DNA from: an uncultured Helcococcus sp.
GTDB lineage: Bacteria > Bacillota > Clostridia > Tissierellales > Peptoniphilaceae
Assembly (NCBI GenBank): GCA_937926545.1
Contig: CALAZW010000014.1
Span: 1-11,910, forward strand
Direction of reading: 5' to 3'
DNA: 11,910 nucleotides
This document shows, in pieces, positions 1-7,549 of this stretch. Positions within the stretch are counted from its first letter, which is position 1. Each line of letters starts with the position of its first letter. The position numbers and the translations under genes are program-made. The notes beneath the pieces were generated by a model. That model saw nothing but the letters and a program-made list of their open reading frames with translations. It had not been told where the DNA came from and searched no databases.

Positions 1-981
1 AAGACTAGTTCCTGCTGCCCTGTAGGCGCCCTTGGAACCTGCCATAGAAGCCAAGTCCTTATAACTTACCCTTTGTCCATAGGTCAAGATGCTACAGGCC
101 ATAAGAACCTGCTTTTGAAAGCCTTTGGCTTCCAGCTCCCAGGCCAGATCAAATTCCTTTCTAAGACCTAGAAAATAATCATCCAACTGGTTAAAGGCCT
201 CTTCCATAAGGGGCGTTTTTCTTTCTAAACCATCATCCCTAATTCTTTCATTTATAGATAGGCCTATTAATTTATTGGCCCTGCTATAAAGACTTATCCT
301 GCCAATGTCATAGTTCTTCTCATAGAAAAACACCTGTTCATCCAGACCTACTTGTCCAGAGGCTCCCTCTTCCAAGCCCTTGTAAAAGGAAATCTGGGAC
401 TTATATGTCTTATTAGCTAGTCTGGTCTTTCTTCCATAAGGCCCCATACCTATTACTATAAGATTATCTTCTCCACTTTCCTTGGCCCAGCCCAATAAAA
501 TGTCATCTTCACCAGGCTTATTTAGCTTATAGGCAAGCTTTTTATAAAAAGGCTTAAAAGAATCCATCTGCCCTAGCTTATCAAAAAATTCCTGCCTGGA
601 AACTAGGCCAGAATAATTATGGCTGGAGACTATAAGGGCTGGCTTGGAAAAACTAGGAAGTTTAACTCCCTCCAAACTGGATAACTCCAAATCAATATAG
701 TCAGCCAGTTGATTTTCAATTATATGCTTGTTTATGGTCCAATAGCTAGTATCACCTATTTCAGCCTCTCCTTCCCTTCTCAGGGTAAAGATAAGGGGCT
801 TATTAAGACTTTTTATTTTCCCTAGGAAAAAATCTATCTCATCTATGGTTAAGCTTTCCAATTTATCTGCCCTAAACTCTATTAAATCAAAGGTTTTATC
901 CTTCAAATAGTCCAAGTAATTGTCCAATTCTTTTTGGTTTTTAGCCAGGATAGAAGTGGCCACCAAGGGTCTACTTAGCAT
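1..981 (-). CDS. AroD-Ogt fusion: type I 3-dehydroquinate dehydratase + O6-alkylguanine-DNA alkyltransferase (C-terminus cut by window)
   Basis: One unbroken frame of 327 codons runs from the ATG at 981 to the window edge. Residues 1-215 look like type I 3-dehydroquinate dehydratase, which turns 3-dehydroquinate into 3-dehydroshikimate (shikimate pathway) through a Schiff-base lysine. Visible landmarks are EFRAD (35-39), catalytic-type His121 in SSHNYSG, Lys148 in KKLAYK, Arg187 in KTRLANK and Gln210 in SGQV. The family serine four residues before that Gln is Gly here. From about 217 the frame continues into an Ogt/MGMT N-terminal domain (TPLMEEAFNQLDDYFLG, 256-272). The winged-helix DNA-binding domain follows: FQKQVLMA, YGQRVSYKDLA with the conserved Tyr307, and Arg321 at the arginine-finger position. 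The PCHR methyl-acceptor motif should lie beyond the edge. The start overlaps the pepT stop by 11 nt, suggesting translational coupling. The domain calls are from recognised motifs; the purpose of the fusion is unknown. Confidence 0.85.
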   Translation of the reverse strand, partial: MLSRPLVATSILAKNQKELDNYLDYLKDKTFDLIEFRADKLESLTIDEIDFFLGKIKSLNKPLIFTLRREGEAEIGDTSYWTINKHIIENQLADYIDLELSSLEGVKLPSFSKPALIVSSHNYSGLVSRQEFFDKLGQMDSFKPFYKKLAYKLNKPGEDDILLGWAKESGEDNLIVIGMGPYGRKTRLANKTYKSQISFYKGLEEGASGQVGLDEQVFFYEKNYDIGRISLYSRANKLIGLSINERIRDDGLERKTPLMEEAFNQLDDYFLGLRKEFDLAWELEAKGFQKQVLMACSILTYGQRVSYKDLASMAGSKGAYRAAGTSL

Positions 982-2179
982 GGTTCTCAACTATTTTCAC
1001 TATAACTTGAGAGGCCTTTTGCATACCTTCCACAGTATTTATTTCAAACCTTCCATGGAAATTATAACCGCCTGTAAATATATTAGGAGTAGGTAGGCCC
1101 ATATAGGATAGTCTAGCTCCATCTGTTCCCCCTCTTATAGGTTTAATATCAGCCTTAATTCCCAAGTCTTCCATAGACTTTCTAGCCAAGTCTACTATCT
1201 CCATATGGCCTTCTATTTTTTCCCTCATATTATAGTAGCTATCTTCTATGGTTAAATCTATGATAGAGCCATATTTCTCATTTAAAAAGTCTACACAGGC
1301 CTTCATATGGTTTTTCTTGTTTTCAAACTCTTGTCTAGAGTGGTCTCTAATTATATAGTCCATACTACAAGTTTCAACACTACCTGCTATGTCTGCCAAC
1401 ATATAAAAACCTTCATAGCCTTCTGTATGTTCTGGTCTTTCCACACTTGGGATCATAGAATCCAACTCCATGGCAAGGGATATGGCATTTATCATAATGT
1501 TTTTTGCTGAACCAGGATGAACATTTTTACCATGGATTACAATTCTAGCTGAAGCAGCATTAAAGTTTTCATATTCCAATTCTCCAACTGGTCCACCATC
1601 TATAGTGTAGGCAAAATCTGCCCCAAATTTTTCCACATCAAATAAATCTGCTCCCCTTCCAATTTCTTCATCTGGTGTGAAACAAATCTTAAGGTCTCCT
1701 CTTTTAATTTCAGGATGGTCCAATAAATATTCTACAGCATCCATTATGGCTGCTATACCTGCCTTGTCATCTGAACCTAGCAAGGTAGTTCCATCTGTTG
1801 TTATAAGTATTTGACCTACCAAGTCTTCCAAGAAAGGAAACTCTTCTACTCTTAAACTATACTTATCATTTAGCTTAACGTCGCCTCCCTCATAAAGGAA
1901 AATCTTAGGATTTACACACTTACCATCCATGTCAGGTGAAGTGTCCATATGGGCTACAAAACCTATGGGAGCAACCTTATCAGTATTTCCTTCCAGGCTG
2001 GCATAAACATAGCCATGCTCATCTTGATGGGCATTGGTAATTCCCAATTCTTTTAACTCTTCTACCAATTTTTCACCCAAAATCACTTGACCTTTTGTAC
2101 TAGGGCAAGTTGAACTTTTTTCATCGCTTTTAGTGTCATAACTTATATAGGTCTTAAATCTTTCTACTATTTTTTCCAT
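971..2179 (-). CDS. pepT: Peptidase T, tripeptide aminopeptidase (M20B metallopeptidase)
   Basis: This cytoplasmic zinc exopeptidase removes the N-terminal residue of tripeptides, completing peptide breakdown. At 402 aa it has the normal family length. The di-zinc site can be read directly: His77 and Asp79 in AHMDTSPD, bridging Asp137 in GSDDKAG, catalytic Glu171 with Glu172 in TPDEEIGRGAD, Asp194 in TIDGGPVGE, and His375 in GGYNFHGRFE. IRGGTDGARLS (348-358), typical of PepT, is also present. The inserted dimerisation domain occupies roughly residues 205-320. The start is supported by AAGGAG six bases upstream of the ATG. It lies 9 nt behind the antiporter gene and overlaps the AroD-Ogt start by 11 nt, so it is probably co-transcribed with both. 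No signal peptide is visible. Confidence 0.95.
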   Translation of the reverse strand: MEKIVERFKTYISYDTKSDEKSSTCPSTKGQVILGEKLVEELKELGITNAHQDEHGYVYASLEGNTDKVAPIGFVAHMDTSPDMDGKCVNPKIFLYEGGDVKLNDKYSLRVEEFPFLEDLVGQILITTDGTTLLGSDDKAGIAAIMDAVEYLLDHPEIKRGDLKICFTPDEEIGRGADLFDVEKFGADFAYTIDGGPVGELEYENFNAASARIVIHGKNVHPGSAKNIMINAISLAMELDSMIPSVERPEHTEGYEGFYMLADIAGSVETCSMDYIIRDHSRQEFENKKNHMKACVDFLNEKYGSIIDLTIEDSYYNMREKIEGHMEIVDLARKSMEDLGIKADIKPIRGGTDGARLSYMGLPTPNIFTGGYNFHGRFEINTVEGMQKASQVIVKIVENHAK

Positions 2180-2188
2180 CTTATCTCC

Positions 2189-3364
2189 TTATTTATCTAA
2201 TAATTTTTTATATGTTTTATCTATAAAGACCGCCCCTAGGGGAGCTGTCAATAATATACAAATAACTGATACAGCCAATATTATTTCTCCACTTTCCAAG
2301 CCCATGGCCAAGGGTATGGAACCTATTGCTGCCTGAACGGTAGCCTTAGGTAGATAGGCTCCCATACAAAATATTTTTTCCTTCCTATTATAGGGCCTGG
2401 AGTAGATCGAAAGATAGACTCCAAGCATCCTAAAGCTGAGTCCTATTAATACTAATAATATACTCTTACCCAAATAAGTAAATAGATAATTAATGTTTAC
2501 CAGGGCCCCTACCAGGACAAATAAAATAATCTCAAAACCTGACCATAAACTGTTGTAGGACTTGGCCAGCCTCTCTGCCAGGTTTTTATCTTTTTGATAA
2601 ATATTTAAGCCTATGGAAATAATAGCTATTAGGGCTGAAAAACTCAGTCTTAAATCTATCTTTTTCTCCCAGGCTAAAAGTAGAAAGGACAGGCCCAAAA
2701 TCAAGATTACCTTTAAGTTGTCTTTAATTACTATCTTATCAAATATTGCTACTAAGATAAAAGAAAGTAGTTTTCCCAAAAGATAGCCTAGAAAAATAGA
2801 TACCGGAATATTTACCAGGCTCCAGATGGAAAAACTTCCCAGGGTCTTTAATTCTAAAAGAGAATAAAAAACAACTATGACAAATATGTCATCCATGGAG
2901 GCTCCTGTTAAGATAAGTTGAGGTATCTTCTTCTCTTTACCATAGCCTTCATCCAAGATTTTTATAAATCTAGGAACCACTACAGCCGGTGATACAGCAG
3001 CCATTACTGCCCCCATTATAGCCCCATCCAAATAGGATATCTTAAAGATTAGGGGGGCAAAAATAGTAAAGGCCAATATTTCTATTAAGGCTGGTAAGAA
3101 ACTCATAAGTAAGGATGAGATTCCAAGTTTTTTAATATCTCTTATATCCAGGGATAGGCCAGCCCTAGTTAAGATAAGAACCAGGGCAACCTGCCTTAGG
3201 TCAGCAGATATATCCAAGAGCCCCTGGTCCAAAAGTTTTAGACCATAGGGCCCTACGGCTATACCTAGAAGGATCATGCCCATTAAACTGGGCAGGCTTA
3301 ATCTTTCAAAAAATAAAGAAAAGACCAAACCAAAAACAAATAAAATTCCAATGCTTTCTAACAT
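2189..3364 (-). CDS. Cation:proton antiporter (Na+/H+ exchanger family) under fluoride riboswitch control
   Basis: This is a 391-aa integral membrane protein with about 11-12 hydrophobic segments spread over its whole length. The N-terminal PSLMGMILLGIAVGP (25-39) is the typical start of CPA1/CPA2 exchangers. LILTRAGLSLD (63-73) and AAVSPAVVVP (122-131) are family motifs, and two adjacent membrane acids, Asp158-Asp159 in ASMDD, are likely ion-binding residues. It probably exchanges Na+ or K+ for H+ across the cytoplasmic membrane; the exact ion cannot be read from sequence. AAGGAGA lies five to six bases before the ATG. The leader upstream is a fluoride riboswitch with its own promoter, so the protein probably helps cells tolerate fluoride, directly or by restoring ion or pH balance. 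Antiporters are among the gene classes known to be linked to this riboswitch. No terminator separates it from pepT. Confidence 0.88.
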   Translation of the reverse strand: MLESIGILFVFGLVFSLFFERLSLPSLMGMILLGIAVGPYGLKLLDQGLLDISADLRQVALVLILTRAGLSLDIRDIKKLGISSLLMSFLPALIEILAFTIFAPLIFKISYLDGAIMGAVMAAVSPAVVVPRFIKILDEGYGKEKKIPQLILTGASMDDIFVIVVFYSLLELKTLGSFSIWSLVNIPVSIFLGYLLGKLLSFILVAIFDKIVIKDNLKVILILGLSFLLLAWEKKIDLRLSFSALIAIISIGLNIYQKDKNLAERLAKSYNSLWSGFEIILFVLVGALVNINYLFTYLGKSILLVLIGLSFRMLGVYLSIYSRPYNRKEKIFCMGAYLPKATVQAAIGSIPLAMGLESGEIILAVSVICILLTAPLGAVFIDKTYKKLLDK

Positions 3365-3383
3365 ATTTTTCTCCTTTTAAAAC

Positions 3384-3423
3384 AAAAAAAGCTGACGAGT
3401 CTGCAAATGCAGAAGTCATCAGC
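3384..3423 (-). terminator. Intrinsic terminator of the riboswitch expression platform
   Basis: On the minus strand an interrupted hairpin (GCTGATGA pairing with TCGTCAGC, then TCTGC with GCAGA across a small internal mismatch, loop ATTT) is followed directly by seven T. Its 5' arm is made of aptamer bases (the GCTGATG core and the 3' strand of P1). Terminator and folded aptamer therefore cannot coexist, which is what an ON switch needs. Confidence 0.85.
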
Positions 3424-3470
3424 TAAATAGCGGTTTTAGTTCAACTAAGGGAGAACTTCATTCCCCAATG
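3408..3470 (-). promoter_or_regulatory. Fluoride (crcB-motif) riboswitch aptamer
   Basis: The leader RNA matches the fluoride riboswitch layout. GGGGA near its 5' end can pair with TCTCCC as the pseudoknot. GAAGT pairs with ACTTC as P1. The P2 region reads ACCGC-TATTT-AGC and is followed by the hallmark GCTGATGACTTC. A small extra hairpin, TTAGT-TGA-ACTAA, sits between the pseudoknot strand and P2. The aptamer begins where the promoter at 3477-3505 would start transcription and overlaps the terminator at 3384-3423. Fluoride binding should stabilise P1 and the pseudoknot and let transcription continue into the antiporter gene. The identification rests on motif recognition by eye; a covariance-model scan was not possible. 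Confidence 0.85.
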
Positions 3471-3476
3471 TGTGAA

Positions 3477-3505
3477 ACTATATCATATTTAAATTAAAAA
3501 ATCAA
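3477..3505 (-). promoter_or_regulatory. Promoter for the riboswitch-antiporter transcript
   Basis: On the minus strand TTGATT (3505-3500) and TATAGT (3482-3477) are separated by exactly 17 bases. A TG one base before the -10 makes it an extended -10. The expected start near 3470 coincides with the first base of the aptamer. It begins four bases after the isomerase stop codon, so the riboswitch unit has its own promoter even though no terminator follows the mevalonate operon. Confidence 0.7.
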
Positions 3506-3508
3506 ATC

Positions 3509-4558
3509 CTATCTATTAGAAAATTGTCTATAATCTATATTTCTTGCTTCACACCATTCTTTAGGATTTCCTGACAAAATAAATTCTGCCTCAGTTAAGG
3601 ATTTTATATCCTTCTTACCTAGAAGGGTCATAATAACCTTTAATTCTTTTTTCCAGTTATTGATAGTTTCTATGGAATTATCCAGCCCCCTATTCAAAAC
3701 CATATCTAGAATATGGCCAGCAACTCCACTTGCACTGGCACCTAAGGATAAAACCTTAATTATATCTAGGGGGTTTCTAATTCCACCACTTCCAATTATT
3801 TCCAAGCTATCCATATAATCTTGTGCCTCTAAAAGAGAAATAATAGTTGATTGTCCAAAGTCTTCAAGATAATCATACTTATTTTTATCCCTTCTAAAGT
3901 TTTCTATTTTTGCAAAATTAGTTCCTCCATAGCCTCCCACATCAATGGTCTTAACTCCTATTGAAGCAAGTTGGTCTATGGTTTTCTTACTCATACCAAA
4001 GCCTACTTCCTTAACTATTAAAGGCTTATCTATCTCTTCTACTAGCTTTTCTATGCTTCCTAGCCAGTTTGAAAAGTCCCTATCTCCCTCTGGCATAACC
4101 AACTCTTGTATAGAGTTTACATGAATCTGAAGGCCATCTGCCTCCAAGGCATCCATGGCCCTCTTGGCATTTTCCACTGAATGCTCAGCTCCCAAATTGG
4201 CAAGAATTTTCCCCTTGGGATTAGTTTTTCTAATTATCTTAAAACTATCCATCAGGTCTGGATCCTTAACAGCTACGCTCAGGGAGCCTGAAGCCATTAA
4301 AAGGTTACATTCCCTGGCCAAGATAGCCAAATTTTCGTTGACCTTTTTGGTCATGTCTGATCCGCCTGTCATGGCGTTAATAAAGAAGGGAACTTCCATC
4401 TCTATTCCTGCCATTTGACTGGTTAAATCCACGTCTTCCACTCCCATTTGGGGAAAGGAATGATGGATGTATTTTATATTATCAAAGTCTGATTTTTTCT
4501 CCCTGCCGTGGAAAACTTGGGCAAGTTCCACATGGTCGTCTTTTTTATTAAATCCCAT
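3509..4558 (-). CDS. fni: Type 2 isopentenyl-diphosphate delta-isomerase (FMN-dependent)
   Basis: It interconverts IPP and DMAPP in the cytoplasm, using reduced FMN and Mg2+, as the last step of the mevalonate route before prenyl chain building. At 349 aa it has the usual length. Visible family motifs are KKDDHVELA (5-13), the flavin-binding MTGG (63-66), SGSLSVAVKDP (90-100, where many relatives have GSQ), and QIHVNSIQELVMPEGDRDF (144-162) with the active-site Gln151. VKEVGFGMS (182-190), DVGGYGGTNFAKIE (206-219) and GSGGIRNPLDIIK in the C-terminal half are also present. The start follows the pmk stop by 3 nt, with AGAGGTGA overlapping that stop as ribosome binding site. It is the last gene of the mevalonate operon. 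I see no terminator after it, so some read-through into the riboswitch leader is possible. Confidence 0.95.
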   Translation of the reverse strand: MGFNKKDDHVELAQVFHGREKKSDFDNIKYIHHSFPQMGVEDVDLTSQMAGIEMEVPFFINAMTGGSDMTKKVNENLAILARECNLLMASGSLSVAVKDPDLMDSFKIIRKTNPKGKILANLGAEHSVENAKRAMDALEADGLQIHVNSIQELVMPEGDRDFSNWLGSIEKLVEEIDKPLIVKEVGFGMSKKTIDQLASIGVKTIDVGGYGGTNFAKIENFRRDKNKYDYLEDFGQSTIISLLEAQDYMDSLEIIGSGGIRNPLDIIKVLSLGASASGVAGHILDMVLNRGLDNSIETINNWKKELKVIMTLLGKKDIKSLTEAEFILSGNPKEWCEARNIDYRQFSNR

Positions 4559-4561
4559 TTG

Positions 4562-5626
4562 TCACCTCTTATTATTTATCTTGATTGGCAAATGAATAAT
4601 ATTATTTTCCTTCCAACTGGCCACAATATTATTTATCTTTTCCTTGTCACTAACTATGGCTATCCCACAGTCCCCTCCACCTGCGCCTGATGACTTGGCA
4701 TAGGCCTCATGATCTAGGGCAATTTGACAAAGTTTGCTTAGGGCCTGGGTCTCTATTAGAACATTTAAGTTTTCTCCCATATCCTTTAAAACCCTTCTAT
4801 TGGCCGCTATATTTTCTTGAATTACTTCTATTTTATTTTCTTTAAAACCAACAATCATTTTTTCAACCAAGTCTTGGCTCTTTCTTAAAAAATCATTGTA
4901 AATCTCATCCTTATTTACCTTTTTATCCTTGACCTTGTCAACTAGATGGGCTGTACTGGCAGGACTACCGGTCCAGCCTATAAGCATGTTAAAACCATCA
5001 GGAAAAGGAAGATATTCTATTTCTAACTTGGGCCAAGCCATGGCCAACAAGTCTCCTACTGGAGTGGACTTTATCCTGTCCTTAACCCAGCTTCTATCAT
5101 AGGAACTATAGGCTATTAGGCCTCCAAAAACTGAGGAGGCAATATCTCCACAAGACCCCACATCATTTATACTAAGTTGGGCCAGGCTGGATAGCTTAAA
5201 CAAGTCCATCTTACTGGTCTTTATTCCATAGAACCTACATAGGGCATCTATGGTGGCAACTGTTACCGCTGCACTTGAGCCCAGACCAAATTTCTTTCCT
5301 TCCTTGGATTCCATCTCACTTATAACCTTCAAGTGATAAAAACTTAATTTTATTCCCAGCTCCTTGGCATAGGATTCAACAGTCCTAATAGAAGCAATTA
5401 TATAAGAAAGTCTATTGTCCCTCTTATCCAGGACCAGCCTTCCATTTTCTCTTTTCCAAGCTATGGGCAAGTTGTCATAGGTGGTTATAGAACCACAATC
5501 ATCAGCCTCTTCCAAGTATACATATATATATCTGTCAACAGAGGCAAGTATTGCCTTATAGCCTGGTTCCACAACTGCATACTCTCCTGCTATATAGAGT
5601 TTTCCAGCCGCCTTCGTCTCTATCAT
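4562..5626 (-). CDS. Phosphomevalonate kinase (GHMP kinase)
   Basis: It phosphorylates mevalonate 5-phosphate to the 5-diphosphate with ATP, the second step after mevalonate. It is a GHMP-fold kinase of 354 aa, like the Streptococcus enzyme. AAGKLYIAGEYAVV (6-19) is motif 1. GLGSSAAVTVAT (114-125) is the phosphate-binding loop. GSCGDIASSVFGG (157-169) carries the conserved Asp161, and SSGAGGGDCGIA (312-323) is the C-terminal motif. The shorter motif 1 spacing and GSxxDIASSxFGG segment separate it from the neighbouring mevalonate kinase. Its ATG overlaps the mvaD stop in an ATGA arrangement, and fni begins 3 nt after its stop, so it sits in the middle of a coupled operon. Confidence 0.93.
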   Translation of the reverse strand: MIETKAAGKLYIAGEYAVVEPGYKAILASVDRYIYVYLEEADDCGSITTYDNLPIAWKRENGRLVLDKRDNRLSYIIASIRTVESYAKELGIKLSFYHLKVISEMESKEGKKFGLGSSAAVTVATIDALCRFYGIKTSKMDLFKLSSLAQLSINDVGSCGDIASSVFGGLIAYSSYDRSWVKDRIKSTPVGDLLAMAWPKLEIEYLPFPDGFNMLIGWTGSPASTAHLVDKVKDKKVNKDEIYNDFLRKSQDLVEKMIVGFKENKIEVIQENIAANRRVLKDMGENLNVLIETQALSKLCQIALDHEAYAKSSGAGGGDCGIAIVSDKEKINNIVASWKENNIIHLPIKINNKR

Positions 5627-6606
5627 AAATTCTCCTTCAATATAGTTATAGAAGGTCCAATACCAGCCCTGATTATTTGGTCATCTGAAAAGTGCTTATT
5701 TAGTCTTTCAACTATTAAATCCTGATCCGATTCTCTACAAATAATCTTAACATTAGGACCTGCGTCCATAGTAAAATATGCCAGTATCTCGTCTTCTCTC
5801 ATCTGTCTTACCAAGTCCATGGCCAGGATGCTCTCTTTTTCCCAATAAATAATCGGTTCCTTGGCTCCCATCATGGTAGCATGCATCATAATACTATTTC
5901 TTTCAGCGATCCTACCTATGGATTTCACATCCTTTTTCTCAATTGCTTTTTTCATATCAATTATATTAGAATTTGCCTCACTTGGCCAGATTTGATAAAA
6001 AGGTGACGATTCGACTGTAGCCTTCATGGCCTGGGTGCTGGATATTTTTTTCTTATTAGGGTTTAAGACCACAATAACCATGCCTATATCAAAGTCTCCC
6101 TCATCTACCTTTTGGGCATGGGAAGATTCATTGTCAAAGCCTTCTATCCACTCTACAAAACCACCATATACACTTCTTGTTGCACTTCCTGATCCCCTTC
6201 TAGCAAAGGTAGATAGGGTCTTTTTATCCATCTTAAGATTTAAGGCTTCATTTAAGGCTCCTGCCAAGGCTGCATAACCAGATGCTGAAGATGCCAGGCC
6301 TGCTGCTGTAGGTAGATAGTTTGTGCTTTTTATAAGAACCCTATCTTCTGTGCCTGCCTCTTGTCTAAATAGGTCTACAAAGGTCTTTACCTTGTCTGTG
6401 GCTTTTTCATCTTGTAGTATATTGTTTAAATAGAAAACATCTTCTTCCAAATCCGGGTTAAACTCCACCTCTGTTATGGTATAAAAACAATCCAAGGTCA
6501 TGGATAAACTACTATTCATGGGAAGTTTTAATTTATCATCTTTTTTTCCCCAATACTTTATTAGGGCTATATTGGAATGGGCCTTGGCCCTTGCCTTTCT
6601 AATCAT
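5623..6606 (-). CDS. mvaD: Diphosphomevalonate decarboxylase
   Basis: It performs ATP-dependent decarboxylation of mevalonate 5-diphosphate to isopentenyl diphosphate. From the chosen ATG the protein is 327 aa, normal for the family. Motifs: SNIALIKYWGK (11-21), MNSSLSMTL (30-38), YLPTAAGLASSASGYAAL (97-114, nucleotide loop), RRGSGSATRSVYGGF (136-150) with Arg144 contacting the substrate, and TMDAGPNVK (279-287) with catalytic Asp281. A GTG at 6615 would add three residues. I prefer the ATG at 6606 because AGGTGA sits five to six bases before it, and that GTG lies inside this binding site. The gene overlaps the mevalonate kinase stop by 8 nt and the pmk start by 4 nt, consistent with translational coupling. 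Confidence 0.95.
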   Translation of the reverse strand: MIRKARAKAHSNIALIKYWGKKDDKLKLPMNSSLSMTLDCFYTITEVEFNPDLEEDVFYLNNILQDEKATDKVKTFVDLFRQEAGTEDRVLIKSTNYLPTAAGLASSASGYAALAGALNEALNLKMDKKTLSTFARRGSGSATRSVYGGFVEWIEGFDNESSHAQKVDEGDFDIGMVIVVLNPNKKKISSTQAMKATVESSPFYQIWPSEANSNIIDMKKAIEKKDVKSIGRIAERNSIMMHATMMGAKEPIIYWEKESILAMDLVRQMREDEILAYFTMDAGPNVKIICRESDQDLIVERLNKHFSDDQIIRAGIGPSITILKENL

Positions 6607-7540
6607 TATCTTCACCTAACCTTGCTATCCAAGTTTCTATGGCACCTTTCTCTTTAAGGGCAAGGGAAACTTCTTTTGCTTGTTTCTCATCTTTACAAAG
6701 GGCAATCATACTTCCCCCTCGACCTCCGCCTGTTAATTTGGCTCCCCAGGCTCCTGCCTCTAGGGCCGCTTCTACTAAAGAGTCCAAACTGTCATTACTT
6801 ACAGTTAGTTGTCTTAAAAGCTTATGGGCCTTTAGCATATTGGCTCCCAGTTCTTTAGGTCTATTGGCTTCTATATTAATCTTGGCCTGGTCAGCTAAAC
6901 TACCCAATTCATCTATTAGGGCCATATACTTTTCAGGATTTTTATCTACTAGTTTTCTAACATCTGTAACCGCTTCTCTTGTCTGGCCTAAAAGTCCTGA
7001 ATCTCCCACAACTAGATAGGCATCAAGCTTATTGTCAAAACTTTTAAAGGCCTTTCCCTTGATAAAGTATAGGCTCTTATTACCTACGATTGTAGCAGCA
7101 TCCAAGCCACTAGGATTACCATGGATCCATTTTTCTGAAAAGTCTGACCACTTAATCTGGTCTTCCAAGCTTATTTCTCTACCGTAATATTTATATAGGG
7201 CCCTGATAACTGAAACTGAAACTGCTGCACTAGATCCCATGCCTCTTTCTTGGGGCACGGTGCTCTCTATAATAATTTCAATGTTTTCAGGCCTTTCATT
7301 AAAACTTTCTAATATTTTTTCTATCATACTGGTTATTCCTAAAAGTTTTTCTGGAGCATCCTCCAGCCTACCCTCGTAAAAATAACAAGAAAATCTAGCC
7401 TTTCCTTCTATTTCATTTATGCTAGTTTTTACCCTTGCTGCTGGAAAGGGTATAGAAAGGGCTGGCCTTCCATAAACCACTGAATGTTCTCCCATAAGGA
7501 TTATTTTTCCAACAGAAAAAGCACTTATACTTTTCTTCAT
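6599..7540 (-). CDS. Mevalonate kinase (GHMP kinase)
   Basis: It phosphorylates mevalonate to mevalonate 5-phosphate, the entry step of the set of enzymes encoded here. It is 313 aa long, typical of bacterial mevalonate kinases. VGKIILMGEHSVVYG (10-24) is the classic motif 1 with Lys12 and Glu18. VPQERGMGSSAAVSVSV (95-111) is the phosphate loop. HGNPSGLDAAT (140-150) carries the catalytic Asp147, and LTGGGRGGSMIAL (269-281) is motif 3, with Arg where many relatives have Leu or Gly. The ATG is preceded by AGGAGA, which overlaps the stop of the permease gene; the gap is 9 nt. It links the transporter genes to the three later enzymes of the same operon. Confidence 0.95.
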   Translation of the reverse strand: MKKSISAFSVGKIILMGEHSVVYGRPALSIPFPAARVKTSINEIEGKARFSCYFYEGRLEDAPEKLLGITSMIEKILESFNERPENIEIIIESTVPQERGMGSSAAVSVSVIRALYKYYGREISLEDQIKWSDFSEKWIHGNPSGLDAATIVGNKSLYFIKGKAFKSFDNKLDAYLVVGDSGLLGQTREAVTDVRKLVDKNPEKYMALIDELGSLADQAKINIEANRPKELGANMLKAHKLLRQLTVSNDSLDSLVEAALEAGAWGAKLTGGGRGGSMIALCKDEKQAKEVSLALKEKGAIETWIARLGEDND

Positions 7541-7549
7541 GACTATCTC

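Noticed and set aside
1307..1510. Plus-strand open frame inside pepT
   Set aside because: The pepT zinc ligands on the minus strand span the region; the plus frame is short and has no start signal.
3481..3511. Terminator after the mevalonate operon
   Set aside because: I looked for a hairpin with a T run directly after fni and found none; the first terminator is the riboswitch one at 3384-3423.
6639..7019. Plus-strand open frame of 126 codons
   Set aside because: It is antisense to the mevalonate kinase gene, whose motifs are clear on the minus strand; the translation has no recognisable domain and no ribosome binding site was seen.
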